Below, piece after piece: positions 10,873-22,620 of a stretch of 64,000 nucleotides of DNA (position 1 is the stretch's first letter; each line of letters begins with the position of its first letter). The translations under genes and the position numbers were made by a program. The notes under the pieces were generated by a model. The model was not told where the DNA came from. It searched no databases and saw only the letters and a list, made by a program, of their open reading frames with translations. Source of the stretch: Brachypodium distachyon (Eukaryota > Streptophyta > Magnoliopsida > Poales > Poaceae); contig NC_016132.3 in NCBI RefSeq assembly GCF_000005505.3, positions 31,758,914-31,822,913 on the forward strand, read 5' to 3'.

Positions 10873-10877
10873 GTTTG

Positions 10878-12690
10878 TGCATTCCCTTCTCCCTCTTTTT
10901 GTTTTGCCCTTACTATTTTCTGTTCATCAAATGACTTTCTATTCGATTTTTTGTAAAGTAGAAGGTAACAAATGTTGCAGATTGAACATTATCTTAGTGT
11001 TAGGCATCCTGTTGCATATCTCTTAAATAAGTATCCCATCTACTGAATGATCTATCTGCGGTCCGTCCTGGCATTCATTTGCTTGTCTCCTTTTGTGATG
11101 ATGCAGCGGATTGAGGAATCAACGGATGATTTTTTTTTCTGTATTACATTTAGTTGCTCTTTGCATGATTCTTTTTTTTACCGGCTTTGCATGATTCTTT
11201 TGGCATGGATGTTGACTGGGAGATGAAAAATATACTTCGTCCAGATTGAAAAGACAAACATGGTTCTCCTACTGTGCTCTGTTTTGTGCCAGCGTTGGGG
11301 ACGACAAACAGGGTTCTCCTACTGATTGACACCATGTAAGCACTTATCTAATATTTTCATCATGTTTTTTGCTTTTGTATTCCGAAATTTATATGCCCTC
11401 ATTTTCAGAGCACTCCAGCTAAAAGCACCTGCTGAGTAAGGACAAGGACTTAAACAAATACATATATGTTGCATTTGCTCAATTGACGAGTAGAAAGGTA
11501 CCCGGTCCAAGCCAAAGATAGTGCATTTAAGGAGCCCTTGGTTAATCGGTTCTTATCCCACTAGAGAGACACTATCTTGCTTCTCTAACTCTTTTTGCGA
11601 TTAAATTATATGCAAGGGTTGCATAGCCCATATTTCCATATTGTCGTAATAACACCGATATACTGATAACTAAACCCACTAGAGAGAAATGTTTATTATA
11701 AATGTTTTAAGTTTAATTCGCTAAACAATCTGAAAATTATGTACAATCTGTATAAGTTGAGATATATTAGAATAGTATGATGAGCTATCATAACGATCCA
11801 TCTTAATTAGGACCAAGACTTTACCTGGTTACCTAGGTTACCTGTAGTCAAAATTGTTTAAGGCAAATTGTATCAAGGTTTGATGGTTAGATGGACACTC
11901 CAATTGTTTCTGTTCATAGATCTATCATCTACAAATACTTCTTGTGTTGCAGGTTCTGCCATTGGTAGTGATGGAAACATTATAAGAGCTATGGCAATCT
12001 TCGTAGAGTTCAAATGTTGTGGTTTGATACAGAACAGAAAACGGAAGTCTCTTTTCCTCTCAAGATGAGAGTAAGTATCGGCCAAAAAAAAAATCTTCGC
12101 AGCGATGCAATTTTTCTTATCACTCAGTCATGATGCATATAAGAGTAAGGGGAATGGGCTGATTTTGTGTATATTCTACATTTTACTTTTCAGTAGTAAT
12201 TAGATGATTTATGATTTTCTTACATCTCTTAAGGGAAGATGTTGAGGGAGACCATAAGGACACAACACATTATGTTGTGAAGATAATATTGCTTTCATGC
12301 TCTTAACACAGGACACTAGAGCATGCATTACAAAATGGATATTCAATGAGGCATGGACGGCTGTCTTGATGTGTTTAATTTTGCATTCTTTCCAATAATT
12401 TTGTTGGAGAACACGAGTGTCTTGACTTGTTTTGATACTCCAACATGGATGCTTTGTGATATTTACAATTGTGAGAAGAGGGTCCACGGCCAAGTTCTTC
12501 GATAATCGTTCATGTGGAATTTTGGATTGTTTATTGGTCCATTGTATTTTTTTTCTCTCATATTGTCACAATTATTGATTATATGACTTGAACTATGTAC
12601 ATGTTCGTGAGCAGTGATGTCTCCTTATCCGATGACGATGACCATGCGTCAATTTTTTATGTTTGTAATTCTTCTTGTTAAGTTCTAGAA
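10878..12690. other. Intergenic, AT-rich, no confident gene
   Basis: No long coding frame. Intron-like acceptors precede short open pieces: TGATGCAG at about 11100, and CAG at about 11952 followed by about 110 nt of open frame up to 12066. These could be relics of a spliced gene or of a captured fragment. No domain is recognisable and no transposon ends are clear. Confidence 0.35.
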
Positions 12691-12730
12691 TGCTCATTTT
12701 TCCGTTGCAACGCACAGATACTTAACTAGT

Positions 12731-13200
12731 ACGATTGTAATTTGGAGGTAATCACGTCCAGCACGTTGGAAGACTATGGGCCAGATCGCCGGGGTCCAAG
12801 AGGGAAGGGGAGCAGGGGCTGATGGACCTCTGTTTTTTTCAGAATCGATGGGCCTCTGGTCTGTCATGCGATTTTTCCCTTTTATCTCCGTACTCCACTT
12901 AATTACTAGTTGGGCCTGTAACCCTACTAATAACACTTAGGTTGGCTGGGCTATGCTCCGTCGCCCGTGCCCTGCCCAGGGCCGGCCCAGACCGTAGGTG
13001 AGAAAAACGGATTTGTCAGTGAGAATTTGTTACCGCGTGTTCATCGAATACGGATCTTAATAAATCAACGGGACCCGAAACCAGAGACAGAAAGCCCCTC
13101 GCGTCTTCTTCCAGGAAACAGCTGTGAGCCGGGAAGCAGCGCCCGATCGAGAACGAAGGCGTCACGAAGCTTGAAACCCTCGTCCTCTTTACCTCGACAC
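12731..13200. other. Intergenic, upstream of the orphan promoter
   Basis: Contains several GGGCC/GGCCCA motifs near 12910-12990 common in plant promoters, and no coding frame of note. Confidence 0.35.
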
Positions 13201-13318
13201 CTATAAAATCCTTAAGATTCTACGAAGACACTACACACACATCGATCTCCATCCCAGCTTCGATCAACACCCTGTGACGACTCAGTTCAGAAGTCTGCAT
13301 CATCAGTCGCCTCGCCAG
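13201..13318 (+). promoter_or_regulatory. Orphan promoter and leader exon with splice donor
   Basis: A TATA box (CTATAAAAT, 13201-13209) is followed at the normal distance by a CA-rich leader and then a strong donor (GCCAG|GTGAGTG) with the exon ending at 13318. This looks like a non-coding first exon of a plus-strand gene. I could not find its coding exons downstream, where the intron position is occupied by a foldback MITE. The gene is broken, or its exons lie too divergently to see. Confidence 0.4.
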
Positions 13319-13526
13319 GTGAGTGATAGCTCCCATCAACCTTTACGCCCAGCAATGCTAAATCTCAAATTTTAATCTTGTTCGCTTCTTTGCGCTCCAT
13401 AATATACTCTCGCCACTGTTAGTGCTCTTGGGTCTGTAGTTTCTTTCTTCTTCTTTTTTGCGCTGGATGGGTCCGTAGTTTCTGGTCGGCCGCTTGGGTT
13501 TCGTCCGTTCTTTTTGGTCTTTCCGA

Positions 13527-14014
13527 CGAGTAAAATGCACCGTAGGTCCCGAAATTATTCGGGGTGTATCAAGTAAGTCCTAATTCTATCGAAGTGCATA
13601 TTTAGATCGTAATTCTTTGTAAGTTGTTCATCCGTGGTTTTAATCGAGCCTGAGCCATTGCTAACCAATCAGGTGACAAGTTGACTGCCACACTGGTTAA
13701 CTGCCGGGTCGATGAAAAGTGCAAATGGGCCCGACCTTTCCATTTTACTCATCCCGCGGTCCTTTTCCCGATTCTCCCCACCCCGCTTGAAATTGCAAAA
13801 TGGAAAGGTTGGGCTTATTTACAATTTGCAGCGACTCAACAGTTAGCATGCGTGGCAGTCAACTTGTCACCTGGCCGGTCAACAGCGTGCTCGGGCTCGA
13901 TTAGGACCACGCGTGACTAATTACAAAGAATAAGGGTTCAAATATGCACTTTGATAAAATTAGGACTCACTTGACACACCTTAAATAGTTTTAGGAGCTA
14001 CGATGCATTTTACT
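13527..14014. mobile_element. Foldback Mutator-like MITE with 9-bp target duplication
   Basis: The two halves form a long imperfect inverted repeat beginning AGTAAAATGCA on the left and ending TGCATTTTACT on the right, about 488 bp in all, with arms of roughly 150-180 bp around a short centre. Flanks TCTTTCCGA (13518-13526) and CCTTTCCGA (14015-14023) differ by one base, as a 9-bp target duplication of a Mutator-like element would. No coding capacity. The 40616-41810 element has the same terminal motif. Confidence 0.75.
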
Positions 14015-14023
14015 CCTTTCCGA

Positions 14024-17000
14024 TTAGGTATTCGTGGGAACAGGACGGGAAACGAAATCCTCCCGTTTTTTCTTTTCTCATTCTTTTTTTTTTGAGAAAT
14101 ATACAAAACGCATTTTGATGTGATGGTTCTTGTTGTTTCTTTGGAAACGTAGAAGCTGAATAGATGAAAAACTTGACGCCCTTGAGGGATCAATGCACGT
14201 TTCTTTTCTTGCGCAATGCATCTTGTGCTGTCGTCCTTTGTCCCTCCTCAGTTAGCCTTGTCTTTTCTGTCACTTGTCCCTGTCAATCTTGTGTTTGCCG
14301 ACGACAATTGCTACCACAGGATATATCGTTACAAAAGCTCTGGGGAGGATCAAACAAACTAAGAGACACGTAACACGTCCATCGATCACCTATTCGTCTG
14401 TTGAATCTTGGGGCAGCAGAAGGTCGATGAAGGAAAAGGAGATAAATAAAACGGAATGGGCGAATCATAGAATGCGGATCGATAAAGATGAGTACCGAAA
14501 GATGTCTGCAGTTCAATCACCACACTTTTGGCCCTCCGTTGCATTGAACGGATATCTAAGTGGCCTAGTCTTTTCATGTTTACAGTACGCAGCAGTGGTC
14601 ACTTTTTACCGCAGTGGAGAGATTTTCACATCGGGTCCATCGTCTAAGCAAAAGCTCTTCAAGCAGAAATATGCTATCTTCTTGAATATAATACATTTGA
14701 CAACTTGTTCTGGATTTTTCAATTTAGTCACTGTATTCTGGATTTACATACGGTCATCAGCATTGTATTTGTACCGTATTTTGTGTAGTCCCGTTGCCAC
14801 CTCAGCCTCGCGTTTTGCTATTTAACCCTCGTGGTATTTATAGGATAGGGGAATTTCGTGAGGCCAACGTGTCCAAGTCCCTCGTGGTATTTTTTCAGAG
14901 ACTAAAATGCAAAATAGAACGTTGGCTATCAAGATCGAGTGCAAATACGGTACCGGTTATCGTGCGTGAGACATTTCGTCATGAGTTTCATAATATAATG
15001 AGTTCAACAACCGTGAGTGTACTTTTTTTTTCTATTAGCCGTTGCTGCCTGGAGTCTCGGAAGCGTGACGAGTGTTTTTGCGTGCAGCGCGTGGGAGTGA
15101 AAATCCCGATTTACCTGCACAGCATCAGGCAACGTTTATCTCGCCCGATCTTGTGGGGAAAGTGAAATAAAATCACGACAAGCAAGTGCAAAAATGGCGA
15201 CGCCAACTTATCTCACACCTGCTCCTGACCAACCAGGCACCACTCGTAGAAGAGACGTGGTAGCACTTGGCGACATTCCCAGACACCAGTGGTCACGCAC
15301 CCACGCCGATCTGGAACAAAATCTGCCTGCCGCGATCACCGGCTCCTTCTCCCAACCACGTGGCCCGGCATCCTTCTGTTCCCGGTGCGCACTCCCTTTG
15401 AACTTTGAAGCCATCATCGATCGGTGGGATGGACACAGACGGGACTTCCTTATTCTATCCTGCGTGCGCTGATGGAGCCAACAGCTGTGTGTATCTTGTC
15501 CTTGTTGTCCTTGGCATGGTTGGGCCCCGATTGGCAGTACCCCCATATTTAGGGACTCCAGTCCAGCCTGTTTCCCCCAACAACCCACGCCGCCGCGTCC
15601 TATTATTGTAATTCTGGCCATCCGCCCCCCTATCGTGGCTATCTCGGCTCGGCGCTGGCTCCGGCGAGCCTCCCTGCCGGACCCGCCCATCGATGGCTGC
15701 CGCCGCCTCCGTCAGCGTCGTAGCCAACCCAGCTTAGCTGTCCCAGGTGAAAATGCAAATCCAACCTGTTCCGTTTTGCTTTGTTTTGTTTTGCTTGCAT
15801 GGATTGATTTGCATCTTCGAATAAATTAGCCGACCGCGGCGCCGTACGCCTCGGAGAACAAGAATCGTTTGTTTATTCGTTTTTCTCGAAATGACAAGAT
15901 TTGTACGTTTGTTCTCGCCGAGATGCTCTGCTCGAGGTTCCGATTGGATTAGAAAAATATTCTAGATTTTAGGGCAGGCGCGTGGCCATGTCTGCGCCGT
16001 CGAAGCCTTTCCTTGGTCGTCCGGTCTGATTAGGATTGACGATTAGTATCATCTCCCCGGGGATTAGGGCGTAAACAAAGAGGCTGATGCGTTCCAACAG
16101 ACTCCATCCAGCTAATCTCATCCTAGCTAGAACGCCCTATCTCGTCAGGACAGGAGTTTTGACCTGAATTTTAAAAAACGGTGCCCCTCTTTGTCTTGCA
16201 CAAGTCATCCTGGGACAACCGGCGCCTCGTCTGTCGCGGAACGCCATCCTAGTAGACGTCGACGTACGATTAAGGTCGATGCTCAATCTTCTTCTTGTGA
16301 AATGAAAATATATGCTGCATCCATCCTGTTTTAATTTTAATGCGCCGATGGAGAGCGACGGCTGATCTTGTCCGGTTTCCGGGACGTGAAACCTTTTCCA
16401 TGCCCCGGCTGATGGGCAAGTACGTGTACGATTGGCCGGTCAAGATGATGGATGGAGACTGCCCCGGCCCCGGGCCATTTTAATTAGTCACGTCCTCTGC
16501 ATGGGAGTTTCTCTGCGATTTGAAGTGTGCATGCCACAGGACAGCTGCTTCTCTTCTGTGTGCCGTTTGTTTCTTGTCAGCGTGGGATGGATTGCTGGTG
16601 CCACCTACTACTGTGGATGTAACTCCTCATGACTCGATGAGTTGATTTCCCATAACATGTGATCCCATGCTTCAGACTAATGTTTACTGTGACAATTTAG
16701 CAATCCCGCAACTTCCAAGTTCTTCAAAGAAATTTCCCCCCACGCATATCTTGGAGACAAAAAGAATACTCTCTCTTTCGAGACGGAAGGAGTAGCTGAA
16801 ATTGAACTGACTTCTTTCAATGGGCTTACCACCTATGTTTGTCGTTCCACGATAAAAACACAAGCACTGTCTATGTTTGTTGTTGCCATCCACGTCAGGA
16901 CGTAAGTAAAAATCTCAATTGTAGGTGTGCTAGTGACACTTTGGGCGCCTTGTTTCAGAGAGTTGCAGAAGACACATATGTGTAGAGCACTTATGTAGCG

Positions 17001-17064
17001 TCATTGCTGGTAAGGGACCATGTTCACAAATGGTTTCACAAAAAAAGGGGCGGAAAAACAGAAG
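14024..17064. other. Intergenic and distal promoter region of the anion channel gene
   Basis: No convincing gene. A short ATG-led stretch at 15693-15737 (MAAAASVSVVANPA, then stop) after GC-rich text and before CAG|GTGAAA could be a relic of a plastid-targeted protein's first exon. A MITE-end-like GAGACGGAAGGAGTA lies near 16780. The part nearest 17065 probably holds promoter elements. Confidence 0.35.
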
Positions 17065-17599
17065 CTATATATACAGCTTGCTCTGACTGCCTATTCCAGT
17101 AGTAGTATCCAGTTTCCAGTTCCACTACTGGGCGGCAGGTGGTGACGCGCCAGCAAGAGCCAGTCATCATCTCATCATTCTAAAGGCAACACAGCTCGCC
17201 GCGGCTTGCACATACTCTGTCCTTCTCGATCTTCTTCTCTTCCCTTGCCTTCCTCTGATCGTTCCGGTCTGTCTTCTTGCCTAACAACACACGGAACCGT
17301 CTGGTAATCTCTTAGCAATGGACTGAAAATTTGTCCTAGACATTAGCCAAATCTGTTGGACAGATATATTCCTTGTGGTCCGTCCAGCTGGACATCGATC
17401 GACAGTTGGGCTGGCACTAGCTAGTAAGTTTGCAGAAGAACGTTGATTTTGCTTTTGACAGTTTGGATGGTGACTTGGATGCATGCGTACTTGATTACTC
17501 CTAATTCATTTCACTCACTCTCTCTGTGCATCCAGTTGTTATTTAACTTGATCACTTACTCCTCACACCACCACTCAGGAACCAGGTCTCGTCTGAGCA
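17065..17599 (+). promoter_or_regulatory. Promoter and 5' UTR of the SLAH-type channel gene
   Basis: A TATA box CTATATATAC lies at 17065-17074, giving a predicted start near 17100 and a 5' UTR of about 500 nt. A GTAAGT donor near 17427 and an acceptor CCACTCAG ending at 17578 suggest a UTR intron just before the ATG at 17600. Both are read by eye only. Confidence 0.45.
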
Positions 17600-19651
17600 A
17601 TGGAAGGCAACACTAGCAAGACCGGCGCCCAAGTGCCGTCCCTCCTTGCAAACGTGGAGGTTTCCAACCTCCCTGACTTCGATTTCACGACACCGGCGAC
17701 GAGCCCCAAGAACAAGCCGGCCACCGTACGGGTAAGTAATTTGCATATCTCAGTTCCATGGACCATGACTGAAGTTAATGGAGGTAGAAGTTTACACGAC
17801 CATGTTCATTTGAAAGTTCAGGTGGAGCCAATGGACCGCGTTACTCGGCGCAGCGAGGTTCCGGCGATCCCGCCTTTCGATTCGCCTTTTCAAGCCCGGC
17901 CGATGCATCCCGTGTCCATCAGCCTGCCGGCGTCGCCGACCTTCGGCGAAGCCATCCCCGCGCCCGGCCTGGACTCGCAAGACAAGCAGGCCACGGCGGA
18001 CGGGGACGCGGCACGGCAGCCAGAAGGAGACCCGCCCAAGGGGAACAACGTCAGATTCGTGAAACCTGATAAGGTGATGTTCCGGTCGCAGCCGATGCCC
18101 GGCGGGGTGCCCTCCCACGCTGAGACCATGAGACGGATGAATAGCCGGGTTGGCAATGGCAGCCGGGACAAGCGCTACGACACGTTCAAGACGTTCACAG
18201 GGAAGCTCGAGCGGCAGCTCACCCATTTGACCGGCGTTGGCGGCGGCGGCGGCGTACCGAACACGCCCGAGGAGGACGAGGAGTCCGGCCGCGGCGACGC
18301 CATCGGTAACAGCCGCCCCACCGCGTCCATGCCAAAAGTCGACCGCTTCTTCGCCGCACTGGAAGGCCCCGAACTGGACCAACTCAAGGTAAATTCATTA
18401 AATTTCTATTTGATCTCATTGACTCATTCGTGTCAACTGTACGTGTCACTTGCATCCATTTCTTTGGTTCGAAAGCTCATATATGCTGTTGTATAAGTAA
18501 AATTTGCTTGCTTGCTTCAGTCGTCGGAGGAGCTGGTGCTGCCGTCGGACAAGAGGTGGCCGTTCCTGCTCCGGTTCCCGGTATCATCATTCGGTATCTG
18601 CCTCGGCGTGAGCAGCCAAGCGATCCTGTACAAGACGATCTCGACGTCGGAGCCGACGTCGTTCCTGCACGTGAGTCCCAAGGTGAACCTGGTGCTGTGG
18701 TGCATCTCGGTGGCGCTCATGTGCGCCATCACCGCCATCTACTTGTGCAAGGTGGTCTTCTTCTTCGAGGCCGTCCGGCGCGAGTACTACCACCCCATCA
18801 GGGTCAACTTCTTCTTCGCGCCGTGGATCGCCTGCCTGTTCCTGGTCATCGGCATGCCGCCGTCCATTGCCGCGGAGCTCCCTCCCTGGCTCTGGTACGC
18901 GCTCATGGCGCCCGTGCTGTGCCTGGAGCTCAAGATCTACGGGCAGTGGATGTCCGGCGGGCAGCGGCGGCTGTCCAAGGTGGCCAACCCGTCCAACCAC
19001 CTGTCCGTGGTGGGCAACTTCGTGGGCGCGCTGCTGGGGGCCTCCATGGGCCTGAAAGAAGGGCCCGTCTTCTTCTTCGCCGTCGGGATGGCCCACTACA
19101 GCGTGCTCTTCGTCACGCTGTACCAGCGGCTGCCGACCAACGAGACGCTGCCCAAGGAGCTGCACCCGGTCTTCTTCCTCTTCGTGGCGGCGCCCAGCGT
19201 GGCGTCCATGGCGTGGGCCAAGATCACGGGCGAGTTCGGCCTCGGGTCCCGGATCGCATACTTCATCGCCATGTTCCTCTACGCGTCGCTGGCCGTGCGG
19301 ATCGACTTCTTCAGGGGGTTCCGGTTCTCACTGGCGTGGTGGGCCTACACGTTCCCGATGACCGGAGCCGCCATCGCGTCCATCCGGTATGCCACCGTGG
19401 TGGACAACCTCTTCACAAAGACGTTGTGCCTCGTGCTGTCGGCGCTCGCCACGCTCACCGTCACGGCGCTCTTCGCCACCACCATGGTGCACGCCTTCGT
19501 GCTCGGCAACCTCTTCCCCAACGACATCTCCATCGCCATCACGGACCGCAAGATGAAGCCCATCATGGAGCTGCAAGAAGAAGACCACAGCGTATCCAGC
19601 AGCGGCAGCAACGACATCGAGGCCAGCACCGCGGTAGCACCAAAAGCATGA
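17600..19651 (+). CDS. SLAH3: S-type (slow) anion channel, SLAH2/SLAH3-like
   Basis: Plasma-membrane anion (nitrate/chloride) channel of the SLAC1 family. Three exons, 17600-17731, 17822-18388 and 18521-19651, join in phase 0 to give 609 residues, close to Arabidopsis SLAH3. Residues 1-233 are a long hydrophilic cytosolic N-terminus rich in Ser/Thr/Pro, the region where calcium-dependent kinases act in this family. From about 234 the SLAC1 core follows (KRWPFLLRFPVSSFGICLG, then ISVALMCAITAIYLCKVVFF and further helices, about ten in all), including the FRFSLAWWAYTFPMT segment near the pore. The C-terminus is short and acidic/Ser-rich. The first intron (90 nt) is a multiple of three with no stop, so retention would add 30 residues. 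Gene intact; SLAH2 versus SLAH3 is not resolved by eye. Confidence 0.93.
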
Positions 19652-20400
19652 TGAAGGAGCTATTGGTTCGGCACTTGCAGAGTATATATGTGCTGTTGGT
19701 TGGTAGGACAAGATCATATATATAGGAATGTTTCCTAGTGGTAAGCTTGAGAGGAGTTTTCAACTCGATCTATTAGATGGGCATTCAGTAAGCTGGCTAC
19801 TGTCAGTAAGGGTCTCACGCCCGGGAAACCTCAGTTTCCTAGCAAAAGCCCTATATGAACCTCTAAACTTGGTCTGGATTTTTTGTATATATTACCGTGA
19901 GAGACGTACGTACGTGCTTTGTGAGTGTGTTTTAGCAGTTTTAGCTTGTAAGACGGATAAGCGAAGAGAAGATATAAATATTCTACTAACAGCATCGGAC
20001 TAACCAATTGGTACCGGACATGCTTCTATGCCGATCCTATGACACACGTGCTGTTCCGGTACAACTGGAGCACTGAAGTTTTGTGATGAGAAGGGAAGCT
20101 TATCATTTCATCAGCATGAGTAGCATTTTTTTTTAGCGAAATCAGCATGAGTAGCAAGGTCACAGACTCAGTCATCTCAGGCTGGACGTCACGCTCGGGC
20201 TTTTGGGCTCAGCAGACGAGCGGGAGGCTCGGTCTTGCTGGCGCTCAGCCCACGAAGAAAAAAGCCCGAGCCAAACTGCATACCCCCAGCGAAGAAAAAA
20301 GCCTGCACCTGTCATCTCCCCCTTCCCCCTCCCGCACCGGGCCCCTTGCTCCTTTCGCCGTTACTCTCAAAAAAAAAAAGTCGCCATGGCTCCTTCTCCT
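19652..20400. other. 3' UTR of the channel gene and intergenic DNA
   Basis: Holds the 3' UTR (no clear AATAAA seen close to the stop) and then unremarkable sequence. TCAGCATGAGTAGCA occurs twice near 20110-20156 around a T-run, a small duplication. Confidence 0.4.
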
Positions 20401-20490
20401 TCCCCATCCCGAGCCCCTTTGTTAATAAAATGGTGAGGTTTGGACCTAAATATGGTGTTTTAGTCTCACACTCTTGTTTACATCTTCACT
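20401..20490 (+). repeat. 90-bp direct repeat, copy 1
   Basis: From TCCCCATCC to CATCTTCACT this matches 21361-21450 with about four substitutions and equal length; the copies are 960 bp apart. Copy 2 ends within three bases of the start of the Maximus-like 5' LTR. Confidence 0.8.
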
Positions 20491-21360
20491 GTCTGAACAA
20501 ATGATTAGTTAGCCCACCTTAAACTTTCGTTCTCTTTCTCTGATTCCATAATTTAGTCTGAGCAAACGATCCAAGAGCTACAAGACCATACATTTTAGCA
20601 TGTGTTTGGTTGTGTGCTAAATCTAGCCATGCTATATTAAGAGCGCATGATAATTTTGTGTTTGGTTGATTTGTTACAAAAAATAACATGGTCGAAGAGA
20701 ATTTGCACCGTTATTTATTATCTTAGATCATATCATTCATATCCTTTTTTTCATCTCAATGATATATGCTAAACAAACAAGTGATGTAAAAAAAAGAGTG
20801 ACATGATCTGAAAGTGACGGACCTCCATCACTAATTGAGTGACATGATCTGAAAGTGATCCCCCAAATCTTCCCCAAATTTGAGAAGAGAATGGGCACTC
20901 CCCACTTGTCGATGGCCCCACCTGCCACGCGAACAATGCACCTTTTCTCTCTGTCCTCCTCCTCGTCTCCTTCCCTGCCGAATCTCATCTAGCTCCATTT
21001 CCATGGCCTCGCTGCCGCCTCCTCTCCCTCCATCGGCAGATCCGCCATAGCCTCCATTTCCGTGGCGGCCTCGACACCCCTGCTCCCCACCGTCTGTCTC
21101 CTTCTCCTTCGGCGCGCCTTGGCTACGATCAAGAATGTCATGCATAACCCTCCCTTATCCACTAATAAAAGCCACTCTTGCTTTTGGCACAACTGGACTT
21201 ATGAAACCGATCATGCTGGACAATCAAATACTTCTTCCCTCATCCTTATCTACTTCGCTTTATTTAATATGTTTAGTGACCCGTAAATCAATGTTCTACT
21301 CTCTCATGGAAAACCTTCTTTGCAGTAATATGAAAGGTTATCACAAAGCATAGGACCCCT
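20491..21360. other. DNA between the 90-bp repeats; transposon-like with gene-like piece
   Basis: Includes TGTTTGGTTGTGTGC text typical of small DNA transposon ends (about 20600), a 22-bp word repeated at 20797 and 20838, and a GC-rich piece at about 20925-21115 that recurs at 43081-43250. No complete coding frame. Confidence 0.45.
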
Positions 21361-21450
21361 TCCCCATCCTGAGCCCCTTTGTTAATAAAATGGTGAGGTT
21401 TGGACCTAAACATGGTGTTTTAGTCTCACTCTCTTGTTTACATCTTCACT
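21361..21450 (+). repeat. 90-bp direct repeat, copy 2
   Basis: Second copy of 20401-20490. It stops immediately before the retroelement LTR, so the retroelement inserted at or near its edge. Confidence 0.8.
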
Positions 21451-21452
21451 TT

Positions 21453-22569
21453 TGAAAAGGCATTTCGATCCCTAATGAGTTTTGGTGTTAATGACAACAT
21501 AACTTGTGGACTAATCGTGCGCCAAGTGTTTTCAGATTTTATAACTAGTGTTGTGACACGATTCATCGCCCTAAAAAAGGAAAAAAGAGTATAAGGATTT
21601 ACGGCCTTTTACTTTATTGAGTCGTATGAAAATCCGTACTATAAAGAGAGAGTCCATTTGGGAACACTTTGTGTGAATCAACTTCATGTACATAAATCTA
21701 CTAAATTGCACCCACATAAAGCCTAAACCCAGTTTTGAGTTGAGAGTTGTTGTTATCCTGCTAAGCCTGTCAGACTTTTTCAGAGTTAGCCGGTACTACC
21801 GCCTAAATAGCCGGAGGTTCCGGTGGGCGGAAGTTCTGCCCTGGTACTGGTCAGGTACTGAAACGCTACTGGAATCCTACTACGTATAGCGGTAGGAGAC
21901 CGGTAGCAGGGCAAAAGTTCTACCCCCTAGAACTTCCGGTCCTCTACCGCCCTGGTACTGGTGTTACTGAAATGTGTCTTAACGGTTGGATTTCGATGAG
22001 GTATAAAAGGGGCTTCGTCCCCCAACGGGTTTCTTAGCCCGAGCACACCTAGTTCATCCCCGTTCTCTCACTCAAGAACACCAAGAGCTTCAAATCTAGT
22101 TGTGGATTCGTGCCCTTCCACTTGTTTGTAAAGGTTTGGCGTTCGCCTTCAAGGAAGCCATTAGTGGAACTCACCTCGCCTTTGTGATGTTGTGAGAGCT
22201 CATCCCACCTTTGTGGTGTGGTGAGTTGGAGAATAGAGTGAGCCTTCGTGGCGTTTCTTCCTTTGTTATAGAGCACTCCTCCAAACGGAGACGTACACCG
22301 ATCCCAATAGGTGGAACTCCGGTGAAATCTTCGTCTTCCTGTGTGCTATCATACTTGTCCCTTTACTTACTTGTTTTACTTCATTGTCTATACTTTGGTT
22401 CGGCTAGTGCTTCGGCTATTGCACTTCATACTAGGGTTGCATTCCTTTTAGAGAATCTTGTGAACTCTAAGATTAAGTGTTTGTATCTTTCAAGAAAATA
22501 AAATTAAAAAGTAAAATTTGTTAGTCGCCTATTCACCCCTCCGCTCTAGTCAACCATACTGATCTTTCA
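21453..22569 (+). repeat. 5' LTR of the Maximus-like element
   Basis: Starts TGAAAAGGC and ends GATCTTTCA, 1117 bp. Aligned with the 3' LTR at 32546 it has one instead of three copies of a 42-bp unit and lacks about 215 bp present at about 33258-33475. Contains a GTATAAAAGG promoter motif near 22000 and several short motifs of the CCGGTACTACCGCC type. Confidence 0.85.
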
Positions 22570-22571
22570 AT

Positions 22572-22583
22572 TGGTATCAGAGC
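22572..22583 (+). other. Primer binding site (initiator Met tRNA type)
   Basis: TGGTATCAGAGC lies two bases after the LTR. This is the standard plant Copia primer binding site complementary to initiator Met tRNA. The same sequence recurs after the 3' LTR at 33954-33965. Confidence 0.9.
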
Positions 22584-22620
22584 CTCGTCTCTTAATTAGG
22601 GCTTTACCGCTCTTCAGAGT

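Noticed and set aside
14274..14825. 183-codon plus-strand frame
   Set aside because: Composition and lack of motifs, promoter or splice context suggest a chance open frame.
15208..15690. Frames on both strands near 15.2-15.7 kb
   Set aside because: Overlapping opposite frames with no recognised motif; GC-driven open reading.
18430..19725. A 431-codon plus-strand frame over the channel gene
   Set aside because: It is an out-of-frame shadow of GC-rich exon 3, rich in Arg/Gly/His without domains. The real frame there is the SLAC1-family channel.
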